Part shown: positions 33,680-42,394 of the stretch, in pieces
Layout: each line of letters starts with the position of its first letter
How positions within the stretch are numbered: the stretch's first letter is position 1
Source: Streptomyces sp. NBC_00448
GTDB taxonomy: Bacteria; Actinomycetota; Actinomycetes; Streptomycetales; Streptomycetaceae
Direction of reading: 5' to 3'
NCBI RefSeq assembly: GCF_036014115.1
Contig: NZ_CP107913.1
Span: 4,883,001-4,947,000 of the forward strand
Length of the DNA stretch: 64,000 nt
The notes under the pieces: model-generated
Told to the model about the DNA's origin: nothing
What the model saw: the letters and a program-made list of their open reading frames with translations, nothing else
Database searches by the model: none
Position numbers and translations under genes: made by a program

Positions 33680-34348
33680 ATGAGCACGGCCACAGATCTC
33701 GCACAGGCCCTACGGCGTAGCGCCGAACTGAAGGAAGACCTCGTAGCGTTCGGGGAGGGCCGCTCCTTCGAGCGGTTCCTCGACCCGCTCTTGACGGAAG
33801 CCGCCGGCCCCGAAGGCGCGTTGGACGAGGCGACCGCGATCAACGTCATCGATCGCTTCCTTCTTCAGTACCGCCTTCCGGACGGCAATACGGTCGCCGA
33901 CCGCTTCGCCGCCCGCCGAACGACCCTCACCGATGCCGACCGGCAGATGATTCTCGCCTGGCGTGACCCTGTGGAGGGGCTCTTCGAAGTACGGGGCAAG
34001 GACGGCGACTGCCTGATCCTGCTCAACCTGCTGGACGACCTCGAGTACCGGACGTACACCAACGCCGGGCGGTCGGCTTTCCGCGGGGTCGCGAAAGGAA
34101 GCTTCCTCGGCGCCCGAGTGGTAGCCCTGGCAACGGTGCCCGACGCGTGGATCATCTCCGGCGTGATGTCCTCCTATCCTCGCACCGCCGCGCCGGAGAT
34201 CGCCGCAGCGGCCCTCGATCTGACCACCAGCCGGCCCGACCTCGTCTTCCGCGAGAGGCACCGAAGGACAGCGGGCGCATACCGCAGTATGCTGACCGTA
34301 TGGCTGAGACGACCCGTATCACCGTCACCCTTCCCACCAAGCAGGTGA
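33680..34348 (+). CDS. Unrecognised protein in the small accessory module
   Basis: This is a 222-residue soluble protein. I do not recognise the family. The N-terminal third is helical and acidic (MSTATDLAQALRRSAELKED). The core contains LSR-free conserved-looking stretches such as DRQMILAWRDPVEGLFEV and DCLILLNLLDDLEYRTY, followed by a beta-rich segment with GSFLGARVVALATVPDAWIIS, which looks like an OB- or SH3-like barrel. The last 25 residues run through the start of the antitoxin gene in another frame (49-bp overlap), so the native C-terminus or the overlap is unusual. It could be regulatory or part of a toxin-antitoxin-like unit; this is speculation from position only. Confidence 0.6.
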   Translation: MSTATDLAQALRRSAELKEDLVAFGEGRSFERFLDPLLTEAAGPEGALDEATAINVIDRFLLQYRLPDGNTVADRFAARRTTLTDADRQMILAWRDPVEGLFEVRGKDGDCLILLNLLDDLEYRTYTNAGRSAFRGVAKGSFLGARVVALATVPDAWIISGVMSSYPRTAAPEIAAAALDLTTSRPDLVFRERHRRTAGAYRSMLTVWLRRPVSPSPFPPSR

Positions 34349-34548
34349 CCGAGCTGAAGAGGCTGACGGACAACCTCTCCGGGTACGTCGCCGAGGCGGT
34401 GGCCCGCCAGATCAGGCACCAGTTGCTCGGCGAGGAACTGCGACGCTACGAGGAAGAGAACGGCGCTTTCACCGATGAGGAGATGGCCGCCGCCCAGGCC
34501 AGAATCTTCGGCACAACCGGGCACGAGGACTCGGCGAGCGCCGCGTGA
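34300..34548 (+). CDS. VapB/CopG-like antitoxin
   Basis: This 82-residue protein begins MAETTRITVTLPTKQVTELK, a short beta strand followed by helices (LTDNLSGYVAEAVARQIRHQ), the layout of a ribbon-helix-helix DNA-binding dimer. The acidic C-terminal half (LRRYEEENGAFTDEEMAAAQ) would wrap the toxin. The stop overlaps the PIN gene's GTG by 3 bp, the classic antitoxin-toxin arrangement. Its start lies inside the end of the upstream gene. It probably represses its own promoter together with the toxin. Confidence 0.8.
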   Translation: MAETTRITVTLPTKQVTELKRLTDNLSGYVAEAVARQIRHQLLGEELRRYEEENGAFTDEEMAAAQARIFGTTGHEDSASAA

Positions 34549-34946
34549 ACCTGCGCCTTGAGACCGTCGTACTGGACTCTCAAGGACTGTCCACCTGGAT
34601 CTCGCAGGAGCGGAGCACCCTGGCGATGATCCGTTCCTTCCATGCGATGGGAGCCGACCTCGTGGTCTGCGCCAACACCATCATCGAAGTCGCGCACGCA
34701 CGAGTGAACACCGCCCGTCTGAGCTGGGTCCTCTCCCAGGTCAAAGTGGAAGCGGTGACCGAGCACGCAGCCAGGAGCGCGGTCAAACTGCTCAAGGAAG
34801 CCGGTCTGCACGGCCACAAGTACGCGATCGATGCCACCGTCGCTGAACTGGCACTCCGACAACCGGGGCCGGTCGCGATGCTCACATCCGACGTCGACGA
34901 CATGGCCAAGCTGTGCGTCAACCGCATCCGGCTCGTAGAAGTGTGA
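34545..34946 (+). CDS. PIN-domain ribonuclease toxin (VapC-like)
   Basis: The protein has 133 residues, the size of a single PIN domain. Acidic active-site residues are in place: Asp11 (VVLDSQGL), Glu48 (NTIIEVAH), Asp96 (YAIDATVAELAL) and Asp116 (LTSDVDDM). A PIN domain of this kind cleaves RNA, often tRNA, when freed from its antitoxin. The GTG at 34545 overlaps the antitoxin stop (GTGA), coupling translation. The gene ends 42 bp before the truncated LLM copy on the other strand, at the left edge of the Wadjet interval. It may help keep the island in the chromosome. Confidence 0.83.
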   Translation: MNLRLETVVLDSQGLSTWISQERSTLAMIRSFHAMGADLVVCANTIIEVAHARVNTARLSWVLSQVKVEAVTEHAARSAVKLLKEAGLHGHKYAIDATVAELALRQPGPVAMLTSDVDDMAKLCVNRIRLVEV

Positions 34947-34987
34947 CGTTCGGGCGCGCCAGGATGAGATCAGGCGCGTTTTCACAT

Positions 34988-35237
34988 GTCAGCCCACGAT
35001 AGGTGAACGTCTCTTGACCGAGGTCACGAGGGTGCCCAACCGGATACGGAAGGTCACCGCTGCGGCAGCGGTCAGCGTCGGGAGCACGCCGAACCACGGC
35101 TTGTCCCGGTAGGTCCGCCATGACAGGTGGTCGTAGGTGTAGGCCGCGTGGAACCCCAGCTCCTCCGCCTGCCGCCGCCCCTCCCGGCACTGCTCGTGCC
35201 AGCGGTGGATCGGCAGGGTCATGGTGTTCAGTCGCAT
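34988..35237 (-). pseudogene. Truncated LLM oxidoreductase, left repeat of the Wadjet interval
   Basis: An intact 82-codon reading frame starts MRLNTMTLPIHRW and keeps ELGFHAAYTYDHLSWR and IRLGTLVTS, so it is the N-terminal quarter of an LLM-class oxidoreductase like that at 32310-33206. After TLVTS it changes to VKRRSPIVG and stops. The barrel is incomplete and cannot be active. CTTGACCGAGGTCAC at 35013-35027, at the point where similarity to the intact gene fades, recurs exactly in the right copy. It starts 148 bp upstream of the Wadjet operon on the opposite strand. Confidence 0.85.
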
Positions 35238-35385
35238 GCCATTGACGATGCGGCGGGTCGGACGGCGACGTCAGTGCCGTCGTCACCGACGTAGGGGGCT
35301 GCGCCGGTCGGCGAGGATACGTGGACGGCGGCAGTGGTGTCAGCCGTTCGGCGGAGTGGGCCGGAGGGCGCCCGGGCCCTGCACA

Positions 35386-36999
35386 ATGGTGGGCGTGAGC
35401 AGCACCGACCGTCCGCACGCGAATCCGCCGGCCACCGGTGCCGGTGAGGAGGGCGGGCGCTACCAGCCGTTCGCGCACCTCACCACCGAGAACTGCGCCC
35501 TCTACCGGCAGATGATGGGGGCCTTCGTACGGGCCAAGCAGGAGTTCTCCGTTCATCTGCGCCCGGAGGACGTGCACCTGGGGCTGGCTGCGGAGGAGCG
35601 TCCTTCGCTGGACGCGGTGGCGACGGCGCTGGAACGGCTCGCCAGATGGGGCAACCTGCGGGCCGACCCGGACACCAGCCGCGTGACGGCGCTGGAGGAC
35701 TTCTACCGGGCCCGGCACATCTACCAGCTCACCCGCGAGGGTGAGGCCGCCGAAGAGGCGCTGGCCGCCTACGACGAGGCGCTGGGGCGTCGCGGTGAGT
35801 TGCAGGCGGTGGCGCTCGCCGACATCACGGTGCAGCTGCGGGCGCTGCTGGTGATGGCCGAACGCGCAGAGAAGGACCCGACTCTGGTCCACCTCTCCCT
35901 GCTGGCCCTGGTCGACCGCTTCGCCGGGCTGGCCGAGAACGCGCGGGCGTTCATGAGCTCGCTCCAGCGGACGGTTGATCTGCACGAAGCCGAGGTGGAG
36001 GTTTTCCTCGCCTACAAGCAGCGGCTCATCAAGTACCTGGAGCGGTTCATCGAGGACCTGGTCACCCGGGGCGCCGAGATCGCCGGCCTGCTGGGGGAAC
36101 TGGGCGGGCCGCCGGACGGCCCGGTCGAGCCGTTGCTTCGGCTGGCCGCCGAACGCGACGCGTCCGACGCGGCCCCGGACCTCGCCGCCGAGGCCCTGGC
36201 CGCCGCCGAGATCCGCTGGCAGGGACGCTGGGAGGGGTTGCGGGCGTGGTTCGTCAGCGTCCCGGGCCGCAACTCCCAGGCGAAGCTGCTGCGGGCGGCC
36301 GCGCGCCAGGCGATCCCGCAGCTGCTCTCGGTGGTGAGGGCGCTGAACGAGCGGCGGGCCGGGCGCTCGGACCGCTCGGCCGACTTCCGCGAGCTGGCAC
36401 GCTGGTTCGCCGAGGCCCCTGATGACGCGGCACGGCACCGGCTGTGGCGTTCCGCCTTCGGCCTGTACTCCGCACGGCACTTGACGATCGACCAGGACTC
36501 GCTGGCCGCACAGGAGTCGGAGCCCGTGCCGTCCGCTACGACCTGGTACGACGCGCCGGGCGTGCGGATCAGCCCGCACCTGCGCCGTACCGGTTCGTAC
36601 GAGCGGCGCGGCCGGGCCAGGGCCGTACAGGACCGGTCGCAGGCCAAGGCGTACCTGGCGGAACTGGCGAACAAGCAGGCCGAGCAGACGGCGGCGGCCA
36701 GGGCCCGGCTGGCCACCCGGGGAACAGTACGGCTCAGCGAACTCGGTGAGCTGGACAGGGACGCCTTCCGGCTGTTCCTGCTGCTGCTCGGCGACGCCCT
36801 GGCGGGGTGGCGGCCCGACAGGCAGACGGTGTCGGCCACGACCAACGACGGGACGATGGAGATCAGGCTGACGAGAGCGCCCGGCGAGGGGACGGCCGAG
36901 ATCCGCACCTGCGACGGCGTCCTCCGGGGACCCGAGCACTACGTGGAGGTCGTGGACCTCACGGCAAAGCCGCAGACGGTCGGTGCCGGGCATGAGTGA
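35386..36999 (+). CDS. jetA: Wadjet JetA-like protein (DUF2397/TIGR02677)
   Basis: The protein has 537 residues (534 if the GTG at 35395 is used; neither start has a good ribosome site). It begins with a winged-helix-like region (YQPFAHLTTENCALYRQMMGAF, here only for orientation) and continues as a long helical protein with ELGGPPDGPVEPL and DFRELARWFAEAPDDAARHRLW. This layout matches the DUF2397 family, the kleisin-like subunit that bridges the SMC ATPase in Wadjet condensins. ATGAGTGA couples its stop to JetB. It is the first gene of the four-gene operon. The family call is from recognition of the cluster order and sequence feel, not from alignment. Confidence 0.87.
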   Translation: MVGVSSTDRPHANPPATGAGEEGGRYQPFAHLTTENCALYRQMMGAFVRAKQEFSVHLRPEDVHLGLAAEERPSLDAVATALERLARWGNLRADPDTSRVTALEDFYRARHIYQLTREGEAAEEALAAYDEALGRRGELQAVALADITVQLRALLVMAERAEKDPTLVHLSLLALVDRFAGLAENARAFMSSLQRTVDLHEAEVEVFLAYKQRLIKYLERFIEDLVTRGAEIAGLLGELGGPPDGPVEPLLRLAAERDASDAAPDLAAEALAAAEIRWQGRWEGLRAWFVSVPGRNSQAKLLRAAARQAIPQLLSVVRALNERRAGRSDRSADFRELARWFAEAPDDAARHRLWRSAFGLYSARHLTIDQDSLAAQESEPVPSATTWYDAPGVRISPHLRRTGSYERRGRARAVQDRSQAKAYLAELANKQAEQTAAARARLATRGTVRLSELGELDRDAFRLFLLLLGDALAGWRPDRQTVSATTNDGTMEIRLTRAPGEGTAEIRTCDGVLRGPEHYVEVVDLTAKPQTVGAGHE

Positions 37000-38263
37000 C
37001 GACCGGTTGGGCGACGCGCTCGCCGCGCAACGGGCCGAGGAGATCCGGCGGGGCGCGCGGGCGCTCCTGCACCGCCCGCTGCTGCGGGCCGGCAGCGAGG
37101 AGTTCAGGTCGGTCCGGCAGCACGCCGCCGAACTGCGCACGTGGTTCGAGCGCAACACCGGCTGGGCGCTGCTGGTGGACGCGGAGGTGGCCCGGCTGCG
37201 CCGCGAACCGGGCAGGGACACCGACCCCACCCACCCGGCGCGGGACCAGCGCACCGGGCTGCCCTTCTCCCGGCGCCGCTACGTGCTGGTCTGCCTGTGC
37301 CTTGCGGCGCTGGAGCGCGCGGAGCACCAGATCGCGCTCGGGCGGCTGGCGGAGCAGGTGGTCTTGGCGGCGGCCGATCCCGCGCTGGACGAGGCGGGCG
37401 TCGCCTTCACCCTGACCGACCGGGAGCAGCGCACCGACCTGGTGGCGGCGGTCCGGCTGCTGCTGGACTGGGGCGTGCTGGCCAAGGTCGCCGGTGACGA
37501 GGAGGCGTTCCTCAAGTCGGCCGGCGACGCCCTCTACGACGTGGACCGCCGGGTGCTGGCCGGTCTGCTGGTCTCCCGGCGCGGTCCGAGCACCGTGCGC
37601 GCGGCGGACTTCGAGGAGCGTCTCGCCGAACTGGGCGCCGAGGTGCTGCCGGACAGCGACGAGCTGCGCAACCGGGCGCTGCGGCACACCCTGACCCGGC
37701 GGCTGCTGGACGATCCGGTGCTGTACGCGGACGAGCTGTCCGACGCCGAGCGTACGTACCTGACCACCCAGCGGGGCGCCCTCACCCGCAGGATCAGCGA
37801 ACTGACCGGGCTGGTGGCGGAGGTGCGGGCGGAGGGCGTCGCCATGGTGGACCCCGACGACGACCTCACCGACCTGCGGATGCCCGAGCAGGGCACAGAC
37901 GGCCATGTCGCCCTGCTGATCGCCGAGCACCTCGCGGGCCGGGGCGGCACCGTGGCACGGCATGAGCTGTACCTCCTGGTGACCGGCTGGGCGCTGGAGC
38001 ACGCCGGGTTCTGGCGGCGCAGCGCGGGCGTTCCGGGCGCCGAGGTCGAACTGGTCGAGCAGGCGGTGGCCCGGCTCACCGCGTTGGGCCTGGTGAGCGA
38101 GGACAGTGCGGGCGCGGTCCGGGGCCGCCCGGCGCTCGACCGCTACCGGGTCGGTGAGACGGTCCTCCTGGAGCCGGGGCAGAGCGCACCCCGAAAGAGG
38201 CGGCAGACGCCCGCGAAGAGCACGAAGCCGGAGAAAAAGAACGCGAAAGGCGCGAGGACGTGA
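36992..38263 (+). CDS. jetB: Wadjet JetB-like protein (DUF2398/TIGR02678)
   Basis: The protein has 423 residues. Winged-helix segments are predicted: RRYVLVCLCLAALERAEHQI and LRHTLTRRLLDDPVLYADEL regions. It has the DUF2398 features, an acidic YDVDRRVLAGLL loop and a LTGLVAEVRAEGVAMVDPDD stretch. In Wadjet complexes the JetB (KITE-like) subunit dimerises and binds the kleisin JetA. The basic Lys-rich tail ends in ARGEDA-like repeats (KSTKPEKKNAKGART). ATG 36992 overlaps the jetA stop by 8 bp, and its stop overlaps the jetC GTG by 4 bp. Confidence 0.87.
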   Translation: MSDDRLGDALAAQRAEEIRRGARALLHRPLLRAGSEEFRSVRQHAAELRTWFERNTGWALLVDAEVARLRREPGRDTDPTHPARDQRTGLPFSRRRYVLVCLCLAALERAEHQIALGRLAEQVVLAAADPALDEAGVAFTLTDREQRTDLVAAVRLLLDWGVLAKVAGDEEAFLKSAGDALYDVDRRVLAGLLVSRRGPSTVRAADFEERLAELGAEVLPDSDELRNRALRHTLTRRLLDDPVLYADELSDAERTYLTTQRGALTRRISELTGLVAEVRAEGVAMVDPDDDLTDLRMPEQGTDGHVALLIAEHLAGRGGTVARHELYLLVTGWALEHAGFWRRSAGVPGAEVELVEQAVARLTALGLVSEDSAGAVRGRPALDRYRVGETVLLEPGQSAPRKRRQTPAKSTKPEKKNAKGART

Positions 38264-41200
38264 CGAGCTCGACGGTCGGGACACCGCTGCCCGCCCCCGC
38301 CTGCTCCCGCTGGCAGCCGCAACGGATCGGCCTGGTCGACCTCTTCTACTACGACGTGGAGGAGTTCCACTTCCGGGACGGCCGCCTGCTGATGCGGGGG
38401 AACAACGGCACGGGCAAGTCCAAGGTGCTCGCCCTGACTCTGCCGTTCCTGCTGGACGGCGACATGGCCTCGCACAGGGTGGAGCCCGACGCCGATCCGA
38501 AGAAGCGCATGGAGTGGAACCTCCTGCTCGGCGGCGAGCACCCGCACCCCGAGCGGCTCGGCTACACCTGGGTCGAGTTCGGCCGCATGGACGAGGACGG
38601 TACCGCCCGTTACACCACCCTCGGCTGCGGTATGAAAGCCGTGGCAGGACGTGGCATCGCCCGGCACTGGTTCTTCGTGACGGACCAGCGGGTCGGCGCG
38701 GAGCTGCGGTTGCTGGACTCCACGGGCGCCGCGATAGGCCGTGAGCGGCTGGCCGACGCGCTGGACGGCCGAGGGCTGGTGTACGACTCGGCACGCTCCT
38801 ACCGCCGGGCGGTGGACGAGGCGCTGTTCGGGCTGGGCGAGCAGCGGTACGCGGCCCTGGTGGACCTGCTGATCCAGCTGCGCCAGCCGCAGCTGTCCAA
38901 GCGGCCCAGCGCGAAGGCGCTCTCCCAGGCGCTCACCGAGTCGCTGCCGCCGATGGACCAGGCGGTGGTCGCGGACGTCGCTGAGGCGTTCCGCTCCCTG
39001 GACGAGGAGAAGGATCAGCTCGCGGTCATGGCGGCCGCCGAGCGCGCCGCGGCCGCCTTCCTCCAGCACTACCGCCGGTACGCGCGGGTCGCCGCGCGCC
39101 GCAAGGCCCGTGCGCCGCGGACCCAGCACTCCCGCTACGAGGCGCAGCGCGCCGAACTCAACACCGCCGAGCAGAAGTTCGCGGCGGCAGGTGTCCAGCT
39201 CGCCGAGGCCGACGCCCGGGCGGAGGAGCTGGAGCACCGGCGCATCGGCCTGCGGGCCCAGGACGAGGCGCTGCGGGCAGGTCCCGAGATGCGCAGTGCC
39301 CGTGAGTTGGAGCGTGCCGCCGAGGCGGCCCGGCGTACCGCGCGGGACGCGGAGCGCGCCGAGGCCGACGGCCTACGGGCGGAGAGCGAACTGGCCAGGG
39401 TCGCCGGCCGGCTCGGCGCGGCCCGCTCCCGTGCCGACACGGCCGACCGGACCTCGCGGATGTCCCTCGACGGTACGGGTGAGGCGGCGGCGGTCGCCGG
39501 GCTGGGGCGTGAGCACGCCGACCGGGTGGTGTCCGACGTTTCCCAGGGAGGGGAGCCGGAGACCGCGCGGCACGCCGCGAACGAGTTCACGGACCGCCGG
39601 CTGCGGTCGATCGCACTGGTCGAGAAGGAGGCGGCCGTCGCGCAGGAGGCGTGGCAGGGCCTGGACCGCGCTCGGCGGCGGCTGGAGGACGCGGACGGCG
39701 AGCTGGCCCGGCGTGCCGACCTGCGGGCCGAGGCCGAGGAAGGGGCGATCGGGGCGGGCCAGGAGTACCTGGCGGCGGTCCGCGCGCACTTCACCGCATG
39801 CTCCCTGCTGCGTCCGCCGCACATCGAAGGCGTGCTCGACGAACTGGCTCGGTGGGTCGAGACGCTGTCCGGCGCCGACCCCGCACGGGTGGCGGCCCAC
39901 CAGACAGCTGCGGCGGTCGGCGCGGAGACGGCACGGCGGCTGGCCGAGCTGGAGACCGAGCGGCAGCGGGCGGGCGAGCACCGCGACCGGCTGCGGGCGG
40001 AGCTGGCCGAGCTGAGGGCGGGCGGCCAGCGCGGCCCGCTCCCTCCGCACACCCGATCCGCCGATGCCCGGCGGGAGTGTCCGGGCGCGCCGCTGTGGCG
40101 GCTGGTGGACTTCGCCGACGACTCCCTGACCGCGGGCCGACGGGCCGGGCTTGAGGCGGCGCTGGAGGCGTCCGGCCTGCTCGACGCCTGGGTCGGCCCG
40201 GACGGGGCAGTGGTTCACGCCGGCAAGGGTGACACCCTCGCGACCGCGGGGGCGCCGGTGGACGGTCCTTCGCTGGCCGGACTGCTGCGCCCCGCGGTGG
40301 ACAGGGCGGACACGGCCGCGGCCGAACTCACCGACGACCTCATCGTCCGGCTCTTGGCCGGAATCGGCCTGGTGGGCCCGGACGACCCGCTTCCCGACTC
40401 CGGCACATGGCTCGGGCCCGACGGCCGCTTCCGCCTCGGTGCCCTCACCGGCGCCTGGTCCAAGCCCGCCGCGGAGTACCTGGGCGAAGGCGCCCGCGAG
40501 CAGGCGCGGCGGACCAGGATCGCTGGCATCGCGGCGGAAACGGCACAGGTCGAGGAACGGCTCGCCGAACTCGTGGCCCGCGGCGAGATTCTGGAGACGC
40601 AGCTGCGAACCCTCGCCGACGAGCAGCACCGGCTGCCCGACGACTCCGGCCTGCGCGACGGGCATGCCGCCGTGACCGCCGCCCAACGCGAGTACGCCCG
40701 GGCCGCCCAGCGGCGTGAGGAGACCGGTCAGGCGGCGGAAGAAGCGGCTGCCGAGGCGGAACGGGCGGCGGGCGAACTGCGCTCACTCGCCGAGGAGCTG
40801 GCCCTCCCGAGCGGCCTCGGCGCCCTGCGCGAACTGCGGGACGCTGTTGCCGGCTACCGCGAGAGCCTCGCCGCGCTGTGGCCGGCGGTACGGGAAGCCC
40901 GTTCCGCGCGCGCGGCCCTCGCCGCCGAGGAAGCCGACCACGTTCGGGCCGCCGAGCATGCCGAGGAGCTGGCCGAACGCTCCCGCGCGGCCGCCCGTGA
41001 GGCCGTCGCCGCCCAGGAGCGCCACGAGACCCTGACCGCGACGGTCGGAGCGGCCGTGGCCGACTTGCAGCGCCGGCTCGACGCGGTGGCCGCCGCGCTG
41101 GGGGACTGCGACGAGGCCGAGCGCGCCACCCGCCGGGATCATGACGACGCCACGCGTCGCCAGGCGGCGGCCGACACCCTGCGCGCCCGTGTGCGTACCG

Positions 41201-42390
41201 AGATCGAGGAGACGGTACGGACACGGGCCGAGGCCGTCGACACGCTCCGCCGCTTCGCCGCGACCGGCCTGCTCGCCGTCGCGTTGCCCGACCTGGAGAT
41301 CGCCTCCGACTCCTGGGCCCCCGACCCCGCGGTCCGACTCGCCCGCGCCGTGGAGCGCGAACTGGAAGCCGTGGACGACTCCGACCCGGCCTGGGACCAG
41401 GTGCAACGCAAGATCACCGAGGAACTCAAGGACCTCTCCGACGCCCTCTCCCGCCACGGCCACTCGGCCGCGGCTCGGATGCTGGAGGACGGCCTCGTCG
41501 TGGACGTCGTCTTCCAGGGGCGCGAGCGTTCCGTCCCCGAACTGGCCGCAGCCCTGGCCACCGAGGTCGAGGACCGCAGCCAACTGCTGTCCGCCCGTGA
41601 GCAGGAGATCCTGGAGAACCACCTGATCACCGAGGTCGCCGGCACCCTCCAGGAGCTGGTCAGCGCCGCCGAGCAGCAGGTGCTGCGGATGAACGAGGAG
41701 CTCAGGGACCGCCCGACAAGCACCGGCATGCGGCTGCGCCTCGTCTGGCGGCCGGCCCGCAACGCCCCCGGAGGACTGCCGGCCGCCCGCGACCGTCTGC
41801 TGCGCCAGTCGTCGGACGCCTGGACGGCCGCCGACCGCGCCGCGCTCGGCGAGTTCCTCCAGGCCCAGATCGAACGCGCACGTACCGAGAACCCCGCGGG
41901 TACCTGGCTGGAGCACCTCACCGCCGCGCTCGACTACCGCGCCTGGCACGAGTTCGGCATCGAACGCCACCAGCACGGAAAGTGGCAGTCGGCCACGGGG
42001 CCGGCGTCGGGAGGCGAGCGGGTGCTGTCCGTCTCCTTGCCGCTGTTCGCCGCCGCCTCCTCGCACTACGCGTCGGCGGGCAACCCGCACGCCCCTCGTC
42101 TGGTCACGCTCGACGAGGCGTTCGCCGGTGTGGACGACGACTCCCGGGCCAAGTCCCTCGGCCTCCTGGCCGCGTTCGACCTGGACGTGGTGATGACGTC
42201 CGAACGCGAATGGGGCTGCTACCCGCAGGTCCCCGGCCTGGCCATCGCCCAGCTGTCCCGGGTGGACGAGATCGCCGCCGTCCTCGTCACCCGCTGGGAA
42301 TGGGACGGCATGCGGCGCACCCGGGTCACCGGCGCGAAGGCCGAGGCTGCCGCTCCGGAGGTGCCGGGTCCGCGCCGGGGAGAACTCTGA
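38260..42390 (+). CDS. jetC: Wadjet JetC-like SMC ATPase (TIGR02680)
   Basis: This 1376-residue SMC-family ATPase is the motor of the system. Walker A lies at residues 47-54 (GNNGTGKS). Two long coiled-coil blocks (about 230-620 and 740-1080, rich in Ala, Glu and Arg) enclose a central hinge-like region with a Trp- and Gly-rich segment (APLWRLVDFADD). The ABC signature is at 1250-1253 (SGGE), and Walker B with the catalytic glutamate at 1285-1286 (LVTLDEAFAGVD). The head pair would extrude plasmid loops in an ATP-driven way; Wadjet SMCs then present small circles to the nuclease. Start GTG overlaps jetB. The last codon is 4 bp before the jetD GTG. Full length, with no frameshift seen. Confidence 0.92.
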   Translation: MTSSTVGTPLPAPACSRWQPQRIGLVDLFYYDVEEFHFRDGRLLMRGNNGTGKSKVLALTLPFLLDGDMASHRVEPDADPKKRMEWNLLLGGEHPHPERLGYTWVEFGRMDEDGTARYTTLGCGMKAVAGRGIARHWFFVTDQRVGAELRLLDSTGAAIGRERLADALDGRGLVYDSARSYRRAVDEALFGLGEQRYAALVDLLIQLRQPQLSKRPSAKALSQALTESLPPMDQAVVADVAEAFRSLDEEKDQLAVMAAAERAAAAFLQHYRRYARVAARRKARAPRTQHSRYEAQRAELNTAEQKFAAAGVQLAEADARAEELEHRRIGLRAQDEALRAGPEMRSARELERAAEAARRTARDAERAEADGLRAESELARVAGRLGAARSRADTADRTSRMSLDGTGEAAAVAGLGREHADRVVSDVSQGGEPETARHAANEFTDRRLRSIALVEKEAAVAQEAWQGLDRARRRLEDADGELARRADLRAEAEEGAIGAGQEYLAAVRAHFTACSLLRPPHIEGVLDELARWVETLSGADPARVAAHQTAAAVGAETARRLAELETERQRAGEHRDRLRAELAELRAGGQRGPLPPHTRSADARRECPGAPLWRLVDFADDSLTAGRRAGLEAALEASGLLDAWVGPDGAVVHAGKGDTLATAGAPVDGPSLAGLLRPAVDRADTAAAELTDDLIVRLLAGIGLVGPDDPLPDSGTWLGPDGRFRLGALTGAWSKPAAEYLGEGAREQARRTRIAGIAAETAQVEERLAELVARGEILETQLRTLADEQHRLPDDSGLRDGHAAVTAAQREYARAAQRREETGQAAEEAAAEAERAAGELRSLAEELALPSGLGALRELRDAVAGYRESLAALWPAVREARSARAALAAEEADHVRAAEHAEELAERSRAAAREAVAAQERHETLTATVGAAVADLQRRLDAVAAALGDCDEAERATRRDHDDATRRQAAADTLRARVRTEIEETVRTRAEAVDTLRRFAATGLLAVALPDLEIASDSWAPDPAVRLARAVERELEAVDDSDPAWDQVQRKITEELKDLSDALSRHGHSAAARMLEDGLVVDVVFQGRERSVPELAAALATEVEDRSQLLSAREQEILENHLITEVAGTLQELVSAAEQQVLRMNEELRDRPTSTGMRLRLVWRPARNAPGGLPAARDRLLRQSSDAWTAADRAALGEFLQAQIERARTENPAGTWLEHLTAALDYRAWHEFGIERHQHGKWQSATGPASGGERVLSVSLPLFAAASSHYASAGNPHAPRLVTLDEAFAGVDDDSRAKSLGLLAAFDLDVVMTSEREWGCYPQVPGLAIAQLSRVDEIAAVLVTRWEWDGMRRTRVTGAKAEAAAPEVPGPRRGEL

Positions 42391-42394
42391 GGCC

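Noticed and set aside
34918-37254. A 778-codon minus-strand frame spanning the LLM remnant and jetA
   Set aside because: Most of it is antisense to jetA. Only the terminal LLM-like part in another frame is meaningful.
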